Shown here piece after piece: positions 35,332 through 47,387 of a stretch of DNA of 64,000 bases. Location: contig JACGCM010000544.1 of assembly GCA_014058105.1 (NCBI GenBank), forward strand, positions 186,001 to 250,000. The letters are read 5' to 3'. Both the position numbers and the translations under genes were made by a program. This stretch comes from Kingdonia uniflora. Lineage: Eukaryota; Streptophyta; Magnoliopsida; Ranunculales; Circaeasteraceae. Each line of letters starts with the position of its first letter. Position 1 is the stretch's first letter. The notes under the pieces are model-generated. The model was not told the DNA's origin and ran no database searches. It saw only the letters and a list, made by a program, of their open reading frames with translations.

Positions 35332-35870
35332 TAAAAAAGTGTCAACAACTCGTCCGTCAGAACGCATCTTAAGTCGCCTTATGCTCTTGGAGATAGTCTA
35401 AAACTAAAATTACTATATAGTAACATAAGTTAAAGAAAACCCTACTGCAGTAACACCCTTGTTAGAGCATTAGCAACAAACTGACTAGGTTAGCGAGCCA
35501 CGCAGGCTTAAAATCAGAAAAAATATGACATGTAGTCAGGGGGTAGAAAAATAATATTCTTCAGGGTGGGGATAGATGTCAGAGGTTTTTTTTTTTTTTT
35601 AATTGACAACCCCTATTCTAGTCAAGCTCACCACAGATAGGCACTGATTTTCTCAATAGGAAAGCTATTTGAGCGATGGCGACCCAGAAAATGGATTTTT
35701 GGTTGTTTTGGCGTAGCGATAGCGGGCCTGGCTCTCCGTTGTCAGCAAACAAGGACCAACCAATTAAAAATGCAATAAAGATACCTTCCCATTAATTCCA
35801 GAGAACTCCAAGACTGTCCTTCCACTCCAGTGGACCCCACCACGTAACCCCCCTCCCCCTTTACCGCCAA
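35332..35870 (+). other. Promoter region of the low-complexity nuclear protein gene
   Basis: No coding sequence. Begins with a TTAGAGCATTAGCAAC motif common at plant MITE ends, but no partner terminus was found. Contains a T-run at about 35588. Confidence 0.4.
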
Positions 35871-37285
35871 ATGCCACCAAATACCGCCACGTGTACTTAT
35901 TCCCACACTCAACACATGAAGTCAATAAAAACCGCGTTAATCACGATAAGAACAAACGCGGAAACCCTAAATCGAAGACTTCAATCTCTCTCTAGATCGA
36001 GTTTTCGAAGATTTGGGTCTCACTCTTCTCTAATCAGGTACACTGTTATCGAGTTTTCGATCTTTAATTAGTCGTTTAAATCGTTATTTGGACTTGAATT
36101 TGGTGTGTTGTATCGTAATATCTACGCAAATCGTGGAATTTAGTGAAAATATTGGGATTTATGTATGAATATTTATTTTGTTTAATTAGACAACTTATGT
36201 GAGTGATGATAGTGAGTTTGTTTAGATAGATCGGATCTGTGTGTGGTTGTGGTGATGGTAAATTTGGATATTTTCATTTTGAAGCAAAAACTGTACTGGG
36301 GTTTATTGATTTGTGATTTTAAGTGGTTTTGGATGTTGGGGTTTGCCCAGATTGAGATTTTAGTGTGAGTTTTGGGGTTATAGTTGATGATAGTGAACTT
36401 AGTGGTGTCTAGTAGTAGTTGGGAATCTGGGGTTGCTTCGAAAAATTCGACTGGGTTTCGGGTTTTAATGGAATTGGGTGAAAGTCGACATGGGTATAGA
36501 TTTTTTTTCTTACTTTGTGTATTGGGTCTGTTAGAATTTCATCCAAAGTATATTTATTTACGTGAGCTTGAGGTTTGATATTGGTAGTTCTAACAGTGGA
36601 TGATCGTGTAGTTGTGAATATCTTCAATGTATTGTACAACTGCACGCTGAGGCGACAGTGGAATTGTGGGTGTTTTCATGTAGCAATAGGATGGTGTTTA
36701 GACTTCTACCTGAAGTGGCAGTTTATTTGGAAGATTTAGTTTTGGTTAAAAGAAACAAAATGATTTTTTGAAGAAAGGTCCAGGCCTTCAGCTCATCATT
36801 ATGAATGTTAAAATGTTAACATTTACTTGGAGCAGTGTTGAGGAGTTTGAGCATAGGTTCCCCACTAGAGGTGTAGTTCATTGTTGTGGGTATGGAACAT
36901 CTGTGTTTATTGCTAGGCTATACGTGTTCTTTTTTCTTGAATTTTGGTGGCTACTTTCGGATACGCCTTGTCATTGTTGTTTATTTTTCTTATCTATTAT
37001 TGAGTCTGCAACTATAATATCTCCAATTGTAGAAAGAGGCTCAGGTTTCACATCAAATGTAAATAAATGTCAGTTTTGTAAACTAGTTCCTGAAGTGCAG
37101 CATTGAATCTTTTTCTTGCAGGACGAGCAGGGTTCAACAGATCTCAGACTGTTGTCTTGCCTCCAGTAGAAATCAAAGTGAGATCATCCGGAAAAATAAG
37201 GATCTATTATTTTCTATGTGCAATTGAACTACATTGAACAGAGAGTACCGTTTTATTTAACTTTGGCACAGAGGAGATTGAAACT
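35871..37285 (+). other. Probable 5'UTR exons and leader introns of the nuclear protein gene
   Basis: A candidate first exon ends at the donor CTAATCAG|GTACAC (36037). A second runs from 37122 (after CTTGCAG) to about 37177. A third starts at 37272 (after GGCACAG) and carries the start codon. Exons 1 and 2 contain no usable ATG, which supports a leader function. The transcription start is not determinable. Confidence 0.55.
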
Positions 37286-40200
37286 ATGCAGGTATCAGGA
37301 TACAGCTCTTTCGTGTTAGACTATGAAAATTTTCATTTTGTACGAATGTTGTTGATAATGAAATTTTTTCTTGGCAGACTGGAGTTCAAAAGTCCACTGA
37401 TTTTATTGCAGTTGTACCTTTCAAAAAACGGAAGTTGCCTTTATTTAATCCTCCATCGCCTCCACCTTCGTCTCACGTTGAACCTGATGTACCGAAGAAA
37501 GATACTTCTAAATCAAACTTAGAGTCTTGTTCTTCAAATGCATGTAGTCCTACCGAAGTTTCTAAAATTGAGAAAAAAAATCACAATGAAGACAAGGGAG
37601 AGTGTTTTTCTGATCGCCATAATCGCGATGTTCATCTGAAAAGGAGGAGCCCACCTCAGTCTCAAACACCTCTGCCACCTCCTGTTGTGTCTGTTTTACA
37701 GAAGGTGGAAATTATTAATTCAAATACGGTGTCTTCTTCAAATGTATGCATTCCTGCAGAAGTTTCTCAGACTCAGAGTACTGAAAAAGTTTTACTTCAT
37801 GGGGAAGTTGGGGAGAGAGATTCCGATGGCAGTGTTTCCCTAAAAAGGACGTCCCCTTTTGTTGGACCTCTATCGCTTCCACCTCCTCCACCTCAACCTC
37901 AACCTCGATATCCGTCTTCATCTCATTTTGAACGTGATTTGTTGAAGAAGGAACTGTTTGATTCGAAGCCAACCTCTTCGAATGTATGTGATTATACAAG
38001 TATTCCTAGGAATGAAAAATCTGATAAAGCTTCTTCCCAGGATGAAAACGGAGATCGATATTCTGGTGGTGATAACAACCTGGTCAAAAACAATGTTACT
38101 TTATCTGGAATCAATCTTTTGGACCCAACCTGTTCGATAGCTTCAGCTTCAGGATCCATAATTGGTAGCAGCGAGAAAATTGGTTTGGCTGATAAATCCG
38201 CATTCCAGATAGTTAGAGGAAATACTGAGCTGGGATTAGCATCTGGTGAGTCTTGCATGCCAAAGATAGAAAAGGAGTTCACAGCTGATACAGAAATTGT
38301 GAAGAATGATAAATCTGACACTTCAGAGATGCAGGTAAATTCCAAGTTACTTTCAGCACCCAAGGAACCTTCAGGACAAGATTTGCTAGGTCATACTAGT
38401 GGAGGGGTTACTGCGGAGGACGAAAAACTGGATCCCTGTTCATGGAACTTAGGGTTGACTAGGACTCAAATGAGTACCTCGAACAAAGTTAACTGCAGCA
38501 ACCAAGTTAACATTTGCACCGATGCGAACAGATCACTCTGGGATCTAAACACCACGATGGACACGTGGGAGGGATCTATGAGTAGATCAGGTATAGTACA
38601 TGGTGCAGGTAATGTTGATGGGTTGGAATGTGACATGAACTCTGCTGTGTCAGTAAAAGAGTTACCTGAAACTTGTAATGGTAGAAATAACTTGTTGACC
38701 CTGTTTGCACCATGTGACCAACAAAATAAGGCGGAGGATCTCCTAAATCTAAAACTTACTACATCTTCTGGTCTCGAATCTGGATCCACTCAAAAGCTAC
38801 CATGCTCATCAGCAAAGACCGATTCTAGGAGGGCACTAGCCGGTTCAAGCTTTCACGGAAAAGTGGTTTCAACATCTAACAGTTTGAATTTGGTTGATCA
38901 GAAGATCATAAAATCTGAACCGTCTGACATGGGGAAACTATTAAATGGCCGGATTATAAAGTCTGAACCGTTCGAGAGTCATCTTCATGAACTTAACAAA
39001 TCATGCAGTGCCAGCAATTTAAAATCTGTAGGTCATGCTAATGTAAAATCTGAACCATTTTGCAGAGTCAATCAAGATAACTCGAAGTTGGTGGAAGCAA
39101 CACAAAAGAAATCAGAGCATCACAGTTGTATTGTGGAGATGCCTATAAGGGATCCCATGTCGCACTGTTTATATGCTGGAATAGGGGCATCACCTCTTAT
39201 TTTGGGGGTATCAAGTTCTTCACTGTTTCCTACTACGACGGGGTTGTCGGGTTCTGAACTATCTCCCTGTATCGAGAATGTTCATCAGCAAGCAAGTGAA
39301 GTTTTGGTCTCTGATTCTGTTGGCCCTGGTGATAAAGAACCGAAGGTTTCAAGTGTAGAAGGATTAGGTAGTGCCGCTGGATCGTCGAGATCAAAATTGA
39401 CGAGCAACGTTAACCCTGATGCTTGCACGAGCACTGATATAGCTGGGAACGATGAGGCGAAGATCAACATATTTGATGATATGCAAGATGAATCTTCATC
39501 TGTGACCGAGGATGAGTGTGAGGGCAATCGTGCTATAAGTGGCGTTATGGACACAGAGGGCAAGCATCGTGGTGGTGCAGATGATGATTATGAAGATGGC
39601 GAGGTTCGAGAACCTGTGGTGCATAGCTTGCCTGAAGAAGGAAAACCTGCTGTATTTGCAGACCCAAGCATTAACACAATTATGGACAGTGTTGCTATCC
39701 CTCTCACAAATTTGCCGCATGCGGAAGGTAAAGACACAATAATGAAAGATCTCACTGAGAAAGGAGAAAATGAAACAGTAATGAAGGACCTGACTGAGAA
39801 AAAAGAAGAAGGGTCTCCTTCTGGTTCTGCACAATGGGATAACATTTCATTGAGTGTAAAATACGATGAAAGCATCAATTCACTTTCGTGTTCCCAGGAA
39901 AAATTAACACTTGAATTACCAGTCGCGGACACTGGAAAAAATATACTTGTTAGGAATGATGAAAGAATACCAGTTGATCACAATGGCAGCGAGGATAACC
40001 TTGAAAGAGAATTGGAGTCTGATGGAGTACCATGCACTATGGCTACCCAAGAAACGGACTTAGGACATTGTAAAAGAGATACTTCTAATCAACGTGAAAG
40101 TACTGAAAGGAATAACCCAATTGAAGCCTTACCCAAAGCGGAACCTCCTGGAAGCAGTGCTGAAGCAACTAATCCCGTAAAAAATGGAGTTAATCAGAGA

Positions 40201-41103
40201 CGGATTATTAATTTGCCTCGAGCTTTTAACGGTTCATCACATGATAAAGTGAAACCCATACCAATTCGAAACGAAAAAGGTAAATTCATCAATGGTGTTG
40301 CACAAAATGGAGATAAGTTCAATCCTCGAGGGAGAGGGAGTAGGTAATATTGCTTATTCATTTGTTAATTTTTTAAGTGTTTGCTATCTGTACAATTCTT
40401 AAAACCCTTTTCTGTTTTTATAGAGATGATAGCTCCATGGATGTGAAATACAAATGTGGAAGACAGAAAAATCATGATCAGCCAGGTGGAAGCAATGGAA
40501 CAGGTTTTGTGCATGGGAGAAGAAGGGTTGATAACAGGTTAGATTCTCCACGAGGTGATTGGAATACAGATCGGGAATTTGCCCCTGAAAACTATAATGG
40601 TATAACTGGTACACGATTCCCCGGACAAAGAGGTGGCTTTATTGTTTCTCGTGGCGCTGGTAGGGGGAGAGGGAGAAAGCCCACGAACAATGAACTCCCA
40701 GGCTACCGTCACCCACATTCTAGGAGGCGATCTCCAGTAAATGGTTTACAAATGGTCCGTAGACCTCCAAGAGATATTAGCCCAACAAATAGATGCATTA
40801 ATGAAGAGAAGTTCACTAGGGCTTTGTCAAATGAAATGGTGGATCCGATGTTTTCACGTCCCCAACCACAATTTCAGAGATTAGATGATCCATTCGTTCG
40901 TAGAGAGAGAAGCTTTTCACCTATACAGAGGAGGGGTCCTCCACGAATACCTCAAGTACGATCAAAATCCCCACCAGGATCGAGAACACGTTCTCCTGGT
41001 TCATGGTCATCTCCTAGGAGAAGATCTCCTGATGGATTTGGACGTCAAGAACTCATAAATCACAGATCACCACAGTTCTACCGAATTGATAAGATGCGAT
41101 CTC

Positions 41104-41137
<34 letters not shown>

Positions 41138-41723
41138 TCATCATCCTTGTTTTACTGACGAAATGGTGGATAATAGGCACTCTTCACCTCCATATATCAG
41201 AGAGATTGGGTCCCCAAGAGACCATGACCGTCCAAGGAAATTTGTACCAAATAGGAGTCCATCTATTAGGATTTTGCCAAGAAGTACTAGAAGGTTTGAA
41301 ATGACTGACCTTCGGGAAGAGGCAGATGATGATGAGTATTTTGGTGGGCCAATGCCATCAGGCCAATTTCACGACCTTGGAGGTAACACTGCACCCGATG
41401 ATAGACGGGTTTGTGGTGAAAAGCAAGGACCTGCTCGTACTTTTAGACCTCCTTTTAATGGTGGAGATGACATTGAAAACTTCCGTTTCCATGTAGAAGA
41501 TGCTCCCAGGTACAGAATATGTCCAGAAAATGCTACAGAGTTTCAAGAAAGAGTTAACTTAAGAGAGAGGGAATTTGAGAGACGGATTAAAGTTCGACCT
41601 GGGAACCCTCCTGGGCGGACTAGAAACATTGAGGAGCAAGAAGAAAATTACAGACATGATGAGCAGGGGTGGCAAGACAATGGTTTCGAAGACGTTTCAC
41701 GACCGAAGAGGAGAAGATTCTAG
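37286..41723 (+). CDS. Large low-complexity nuclear protein with RS-like C-terminus, function unknown
   Basis: Coding exons 37286-37291 (ATGCAG), 37378-40343 and 40424-41723 join in frame with GT-AG borders: 4272 nt, 1423 residues. The N-terminus has a basic cluster (KKRK, residues 18-21) followed by PPSPPPSS, a likely nuclear signal. The middle is Ser/Asp/Glu-rich and contains three (I/V)KSEP motifs (DNA at ~38905, 38955, 39040) fitting the SUMO-acceptor consensus. An acidic block YEDGEVREP lies near 39590. The last exon is rich in Arg, with RSP/SP repeats (about 40720-41040), an 11-glutamine tract followed by histidines (41103-41145) and a basic end, KRRRF. I recognise it as a conserved but uncharacterised plant protein. 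No catalytic domain is visible; a role in RNA processing or chromatin is only an inference from composition. Confidence 0.9.
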
Positions 41724-43120
41724 TGATATCTGTCCTTTATCATAGAACATAAAGTATAACATGGGGATCTGCATTCGCTTTGCTATTCCTGTAAATTATA
41801 TCATAAAAGTTCAAACCAAGCCTGGACAAATTTCAGAGTAGGAAGAATAAGGGAAACAACAAACAGAATTCTCAAGGTGCATGCTACTGGTTTTAACAGA
41901 GTCCCCAGAAAGCATAACAGTGTTGTCCAAGTGATGTACAGGGCAGAGCATGACGACGAGTTAATGTTGCATCTCTTTCTGATATGTACACTACCTGTTC
42001 TTCTCTTGATCTACAACTAGTGACACTCGATGATGATATATATCTCCAAGTACCGAAGCAGGTATTAATCTAAAGTGCAGTAGCTCAAATCTAAAACTTC
42101 CTTTAGTTTGACCCCATATGTTTTTGCTTGAGGCACATTATGTTACGCTAAAACTCATCTGATTGAACTCTTACATCCACACTTATTTATCTATTTGATG
42201 GCCTGTGAAGTATCTACTGCATACAGTTGTGACTTTATCAAGCGCTGTGCCTGCAAATATAATCCAGTGTGAAGATGGCTGACAATTTAATTTGATTCTC
42301 TAAAGTAAATGCCGGGGTTTAGCTGATTGAAATTGTTGTTTCTTGTTGTCATTTATTGCACGCCGTAACTGCTCATATTATGTGCTTCTAGTTCCCTGGA
42401 TGATTTACGCGATCTGTACTCTTGCAATGATGCTGATGGTTCTGCACTAATGTATGTAGTATGTAAGAACCCTTTTGGTTTTGCAAGTGCACTTGTATTC
42501 AAAGCATTTGTTTTTGAATGGGCATTTGAAATGTTTGTTCTGAGACTTCATTTTCCTATCAAGTGGCTATCGTTCTGAATTCTGCTAAATTAGAGGAAAG
42601 GCTTCCACACGGAAATTTTTTTTAAAAAAAATCACAACTTCGGTCTGCATAAAATAAAAAATGGTAAATCTGGCATACAAACTGCTTGGGGACTCCCCGT
42701 ATTTGTTAGATAACAACCATCTAAATAGCGGATCATTTGCAGTTTCTTCCATTCTTCCTGTTTGCACATGCTTGTCGAAAATGAAGGATAGGTTTCAATT
42801 GAAGCATAATAATAGCCCCAGTCAGGTGCTTAGCATGGCTAAAACAGGTATTCCGTAGAGTTCCAGAAGTAAAAAACTGCAAATCTCTCATTAAGTTAAT
42901 AAATGAAGTTTCCAAATGCAAACACAAATTTTCAATAAATAGACACCCAGATGACTGGCAGAATTGGAAGAATGTACATTATCATCTACTGTTAGAAGTT
43001 TCTTTCAAAATTTGCACAATAAAGACGCCTATTTCCCATTTATCATACATATCAAACTAAAAAGAAATAAAATTGTATACAATCGAATTTTTATCGAGGG
43101 ACACATAACTCATCTGGTTA
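41724..43120. other. Convergent 3' flanks of two genes
   Basis: 3'UTR sequence of the plus-strand nuclear protein gene and of the minus-strand membrane protein gene meet here. No further gene recognised. Confidence 0.6.
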
Positions 43121-46100
43121 TTATATCATATGGCCAAGACCCAATTCGTCTTCAATGTCGTCGCTATCATCAAACAGCTTTAAGAACCGAGCGTGGTCTT
43201 GTTCCCTCTTCTTCTTCTGCCAATATTTGTATGCAGTTACCACTCCAATAACTGATACAGTTGAAACTACTGCACTAATTATTATCACAAAAATCACGTG
43301 CAATCCATTATTCCCATTTGGCATGATAGAAGCTACAAGATAATGGCGAGACAACAAAGAAGGGTAAAAGTTAGTTTGTGTCGGCACATTAATACGGCAT
43401 AATAAAAATATTCATGATTTCTCATACACAATAGACATCTATAGATGATTACAGCAACTAGGAAAAAAATTTCTTACAGTATAAGAAGCAACTACCTAGA
43501 CTAGCTGCTTATTAGGCCATTAAGAAGGTGGTTAATAATAAGTAAAGAAGTGACTTTTTTCACCTTATTTTCATACTTCTTTGTAGTCAAAATAATCCAT
43601 TCTTTAGTAAACAAGTGGATTTTGATTACTTTAAAATTTAATTTGCATATTCTAGGCATTCTCTGTTTGAATACAGGGACTTGCAGAGGCCGTTTCCCAT
43701 AATCCCTCTTGCTCTCTCATTTTCAGGGAAAATACACCTCTCTCACTTAATGAATTTGTACGAGGGATGCTAGAAAAGAGATGTTTGCGGACACACTCAC
43801 CAGATACACACTGAGGACACAAAAAAGTTGCATTGAGTTCGTTGTCCTTGACTCGGACATATTTGCCATCAGGAGCGGTGAAATCAGATGGACAAAACTC
43901 CCACTCGTCAAATGTATCGTCTGATTTTAATGTATCCTTCTCATACAACCCACAACGCTTACACTTCTCATCTACAAACTCCGTCAGAGGCTGCAAAGAG
44001 AAACAGTGCAAGTTTCCGTAAGCTCTTGAACAAAAGGGTGATCATATATCAGTAAGTAATTAACGTGGAAAAGAAGAAGAAGAGTAACTTAGGTGATGAG
44101 AATATATCATAAAAATTTAGGAATTTTTATGTATGATGAAACTCCTATTCTTGAGTGTTCATTGATGTCTTCAGAGCATGAGCTTTGAGAGCTTTTGTTA
44201 GTTCTCCTTAGCATGTGTAATGTTTTTTACACTTTGTTTATCGTAACTCGTGGACGTAGATAAATCGTACAAAGTGCTCCCCTCCTTTTTATTTCCCTAT
44301 TTGCATAGTTAACAAACTGCTAACCAGTTATCATCTATTTATATCTCCCGGCAGTGGCGGAGCCAGGATTATTGGTTAGGGGGGGAAGGGATTTTTGGGG
44401 GGTTTGGGGGCGGTAGTCCCCCAAAATTTTTTGAAGGGATTTGAAGGAAATTTTTGTAATTTCATTTATAAGATGCAATTTATTTAATCTACATTACATT
44501 AAAATTCCAAAGGAATCTAACGAGAAGCAAGTAGAGTATAAACAATACAGAGTACCTCATTACTAAAAACCTTGAGAATGACATCATGGCACACACAAAA
44601 ATTCGCTCTAAGTCACATACGATTCCACCAAACAATGCCTATTAATTAAGTGTGGGTTTGTTGCCATCTCTATTTGCTTCAACTGAGTGGCGAAACTTTT
44701 CTCATCGACATTTCATCAAACACTTTCTTTTAAAGCTTTCTGCAAGAAATATTTTCTCTCCCCATTGTTTGTTACACATTCACCAAACTCCCCAACAACT
44801 TCTTCTCTCTAATTCTGCAAAACCCATCTCCCTCATTAGTGTTTCTTATAAGAAAACAGAACACCTTCAAACCCAAGAAAACAATGGCACCCATTACTAC
44901 GTCTGCGTCCGTACTTCTGTTTCCATGATGGGGTTGTTAGTTTCAAGCTCTGAAGAAACCCCATCATTTTACCAAAGTCGGGGGGGGGGGGGGGGGGGGG
45001 GGGGGAGAGCAGCATTTTACAAAGGGCAAGTGGATTTTTTTATTTTTTTACCTCTAGAAATCAAAGCACCAAAATTTTCAGGGTGGGCGGCTGCCCACCC
45101 TGAGCTCTACCTAGATCCGCCACTGTCTCCCGGCAACACGTTGAACTACTCGCAAGTAACGAAACACATATTATTCAAAATCAACGACTCGTGCAAAGGG
45201 TACCCAATATGGATAAAAACTAATCAATGAGTAGAAATTCTAAATATACTAAAGCTTACTAATAAAACAAGTATTGTTTAGATATCCACTCAGTCCTACC
45301 TGCCAGGACTCTTCACCCTTGTAAGAGTATAAGAAGTGTATTTCTTTCACATCAGGCAGAATAGTTTTGTTTTCCCCTTTACAGTGGAAATAAACTGTTG
45401 GTTTCGAATTTATCCATTCATGCGTTTTGAAAATCTTTATAGATTGAAGTGTAACAACTCCAGATGCCAAGGTTCCTGCAAAAGGCAAAATCACTATTTA
45501 GACCTCCCAATAATAAACCATCTATCTTACACTATATATATAATCTACGATATCTATCATATCCAATAGAAAATAAGAAAATCTGCAACTTTTCATCAAC
45601 CTAAACTTTGCTTATGATGCTATCAGTATTAAATAACTACGATAAACTTGCTCGAGCCATACTTCCAGTCATTTGCTAGGGCGGAGCGGATCATAGATGT
45701 TTTTCTTTTTTCAATTGTGTATCATCTCTATTCCACAACAATGTCGGGGTTAATAGTAAGGACCAATCGCTCAATTTTCCTGAAAATGTACTGAACTCAC
45801 GCCTTCTCCTAATTATCCCAACTTGTTTTCATAAAACCCACTAAATTCTTAAGCTCCGCTTCTTGCACTACCGGAAACATTTCAGCTAATTTAAACCATT
45901 GTCGACCATTCGATTAGCTAACCTCTACTGTCATACATGAATCCAAATGTCACCATATATCTAAATCACTCGAACATTTTCCAGCTCACCAAGCGACTTC
46001 CGATTACAGTAAAACCCTAAACTCACTCCTCGTTTCGACGCCAACCCATTATTAATTACTGGCTTCTATCTCAAACCCTAATTTTTTTTTCTCCCAAAAT

Positions 46101-46316
46101 CAACTCTTTAAGCTCATTGAAACCTAAATTACACATAATGACCTAAAAAACCCAAAATCAATCCCTAACTACGTATTGTATCTATCAAATTGAACAATTT
46201 CAATCCAAAAAAAATATTAAAAAAATTGGAGAGCAAGTTTTACCTGGGAGAAACAAGAGAGAGATTAGACATAATAGTAGAAAAATATCATCAGATATCT
46301 TCAGAGATCTTATCAT
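43121..46316 (-). CDS. Secreted-pathway type I membrane protein (DUF7953-like), function unknown
   Basis: Four exons (46244-46316, 45300-45475, 43801-43990, 43121-43332) join in frame: 651 nt, 216 residues. Exon 1 encodes a signal peptide (DDIFLLLCLISLLFLP). The extracellular/lumenal part has blocks VTLQSIKIFKTHEW, GENKTILPDVKEIHFLY, FDEWEFCPSDFTAPDGKYV and NATFLCPQC, with CX2C pairs at 93-96 and 141-144, further cysteines at 56 and 116, and N-glycosylation sequons NKT and NAT. One transmembrane helix (around residues 158-180, VIFVIIISAVVSTVSVIGVV) is followed by a short basic cytosolic tail. The ectodomain matches a conserved plant family of unknown function, which I believe is catalogued as DUF7953 (from memory). 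The second intron is enlarged by a hAT element. Confidence 0.9.
44352..45125. mobile_element. hAT (Tip100-like) non-autonomous element in an intron
   Basis: The ends CAGTGGCGGAGCCAGG (left) and CAGTGGCGGATCTAG (inverse of the right) are flanked by perfect 8-bp target duplications, TCTCCCGG at 44344-44351 and 45126-45133. Eight-bp targets and CAGNGGCGGA ends fit hAT elements of the Tip100 group. The 774-bp body has no transposase. It includes a long G homopolymer around 44981-45005 and an open frame of 192 codons (44652-45230, running past the element) that matches nothing known to me and could include a captured gene piece. Confidence 0.9.
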
Positions 46317-47387
46317 CGTTGTTATTGCGAGAGGGTTTCGATTTGATCAAGATATCAGAAATATCGGGATTTGTTGGAAATAATCCGATACGATACGATA
46401 TGATATGATACGATACGATACGATATATTTTTGGCGGTGAAGTTACGCGCGGGTTTGCAAGTAAACTAAACCCCTAAATAATATCAACGAAAATACCGAC
46501 TTTTATGTGAGCGTGTTAGTCTTACGTGTGTGATCGGATTATCGGTTTAGGCTCATGTCTCAAAGAAGTAGAAGTATTGAGCTTGATTCATCATCAACGG
46601 GCCACCCGCCAAGATTTATCTTAACTTAGTTGGCATATGGGTTGATGGGTTTCTCACGTCTCAGTTTTAGGATTAGTCAGACAAATGGTGATAAATTATG
46701 AACCCGAATCACCCTCGTTTACAAAAAAAGTAAAATAATAATAAATAATTTGAGTTATTGGCAAACAGGGCCCGCCCCAACAACCTGTAGGGTTCTGTAC
46801 AAAAATACAAAGGGGGCCTAAATTATTATTTTTTGCTAGGACTTCAACCCATGACCTCTTGCTCAAATAAAAAAACATTTGCCTACTAAACCAAGTTAAC
46901 ATCAGGTGTTCCCTGTGCGGTCGCACACCTCGCACACCCGAAGTATAAATTTCAACAGTGCACTATATACATATGCCTTATTACATATATTATCATTCAT
47001 CATTTTAAGTGCAGATAAATTCCAGCAAATTATCTTGTATTGACCATGTTGCACCTTGCGGGAAAGACAGCCTTACATTACAAATACAAACTTATCCCAC
47101 AATTTTTGTCTAGCAGGTTCTGCATAATACAAGTGATAAGTTGGTTTCCTCTTAACTTCACCTGTATGTTTATACTGATGCAATAATGCAATAATGCAAT
47201 TGAAAACATCATTAGACTCTAAACTCTCTCTCCAACAGCTAAGCCCTTTACATCAAATAAATAACTTAAATTAAAAACGTGGAGAGAGGGTGTCGACTTG
47301 ATCGTCTAGAGAGAGACGCCCTCTCTCTAAGAATATATACTCGGTAATGAAAACCGAGATACATCATATACATGTTAGAGTCACTGC
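46317..47387. other. Promoter of the membrane protein gene and downstream flank of ALS3
   Basis: No gene. A GATAC-type pentamer microsatellite lies at 46386-46425. Degenerate repeat-like sequence (GGCCCGCCCC, later CAACCCATGACCTC) at about 46765-46930 looks like transposon debris that I cannot classify. Confidence 0.5.
46386..46425. repeat. Pentanucleotide (CGATA) microsatellite in the 5' leader
   Basis: Seven to eight units of CGATA/TGATA about 70 bp upstream of the ATG of the membrane protein gene, probably within its 5'UTR. Confidence 0.85.

Noticed and set aside
44652..45230. 192-codon open frame
   Set aside because: Lies mostly inside the hAT element, runs through a G homopolymer read as polyglycine, continues past the element end, and has no recognisable domain.
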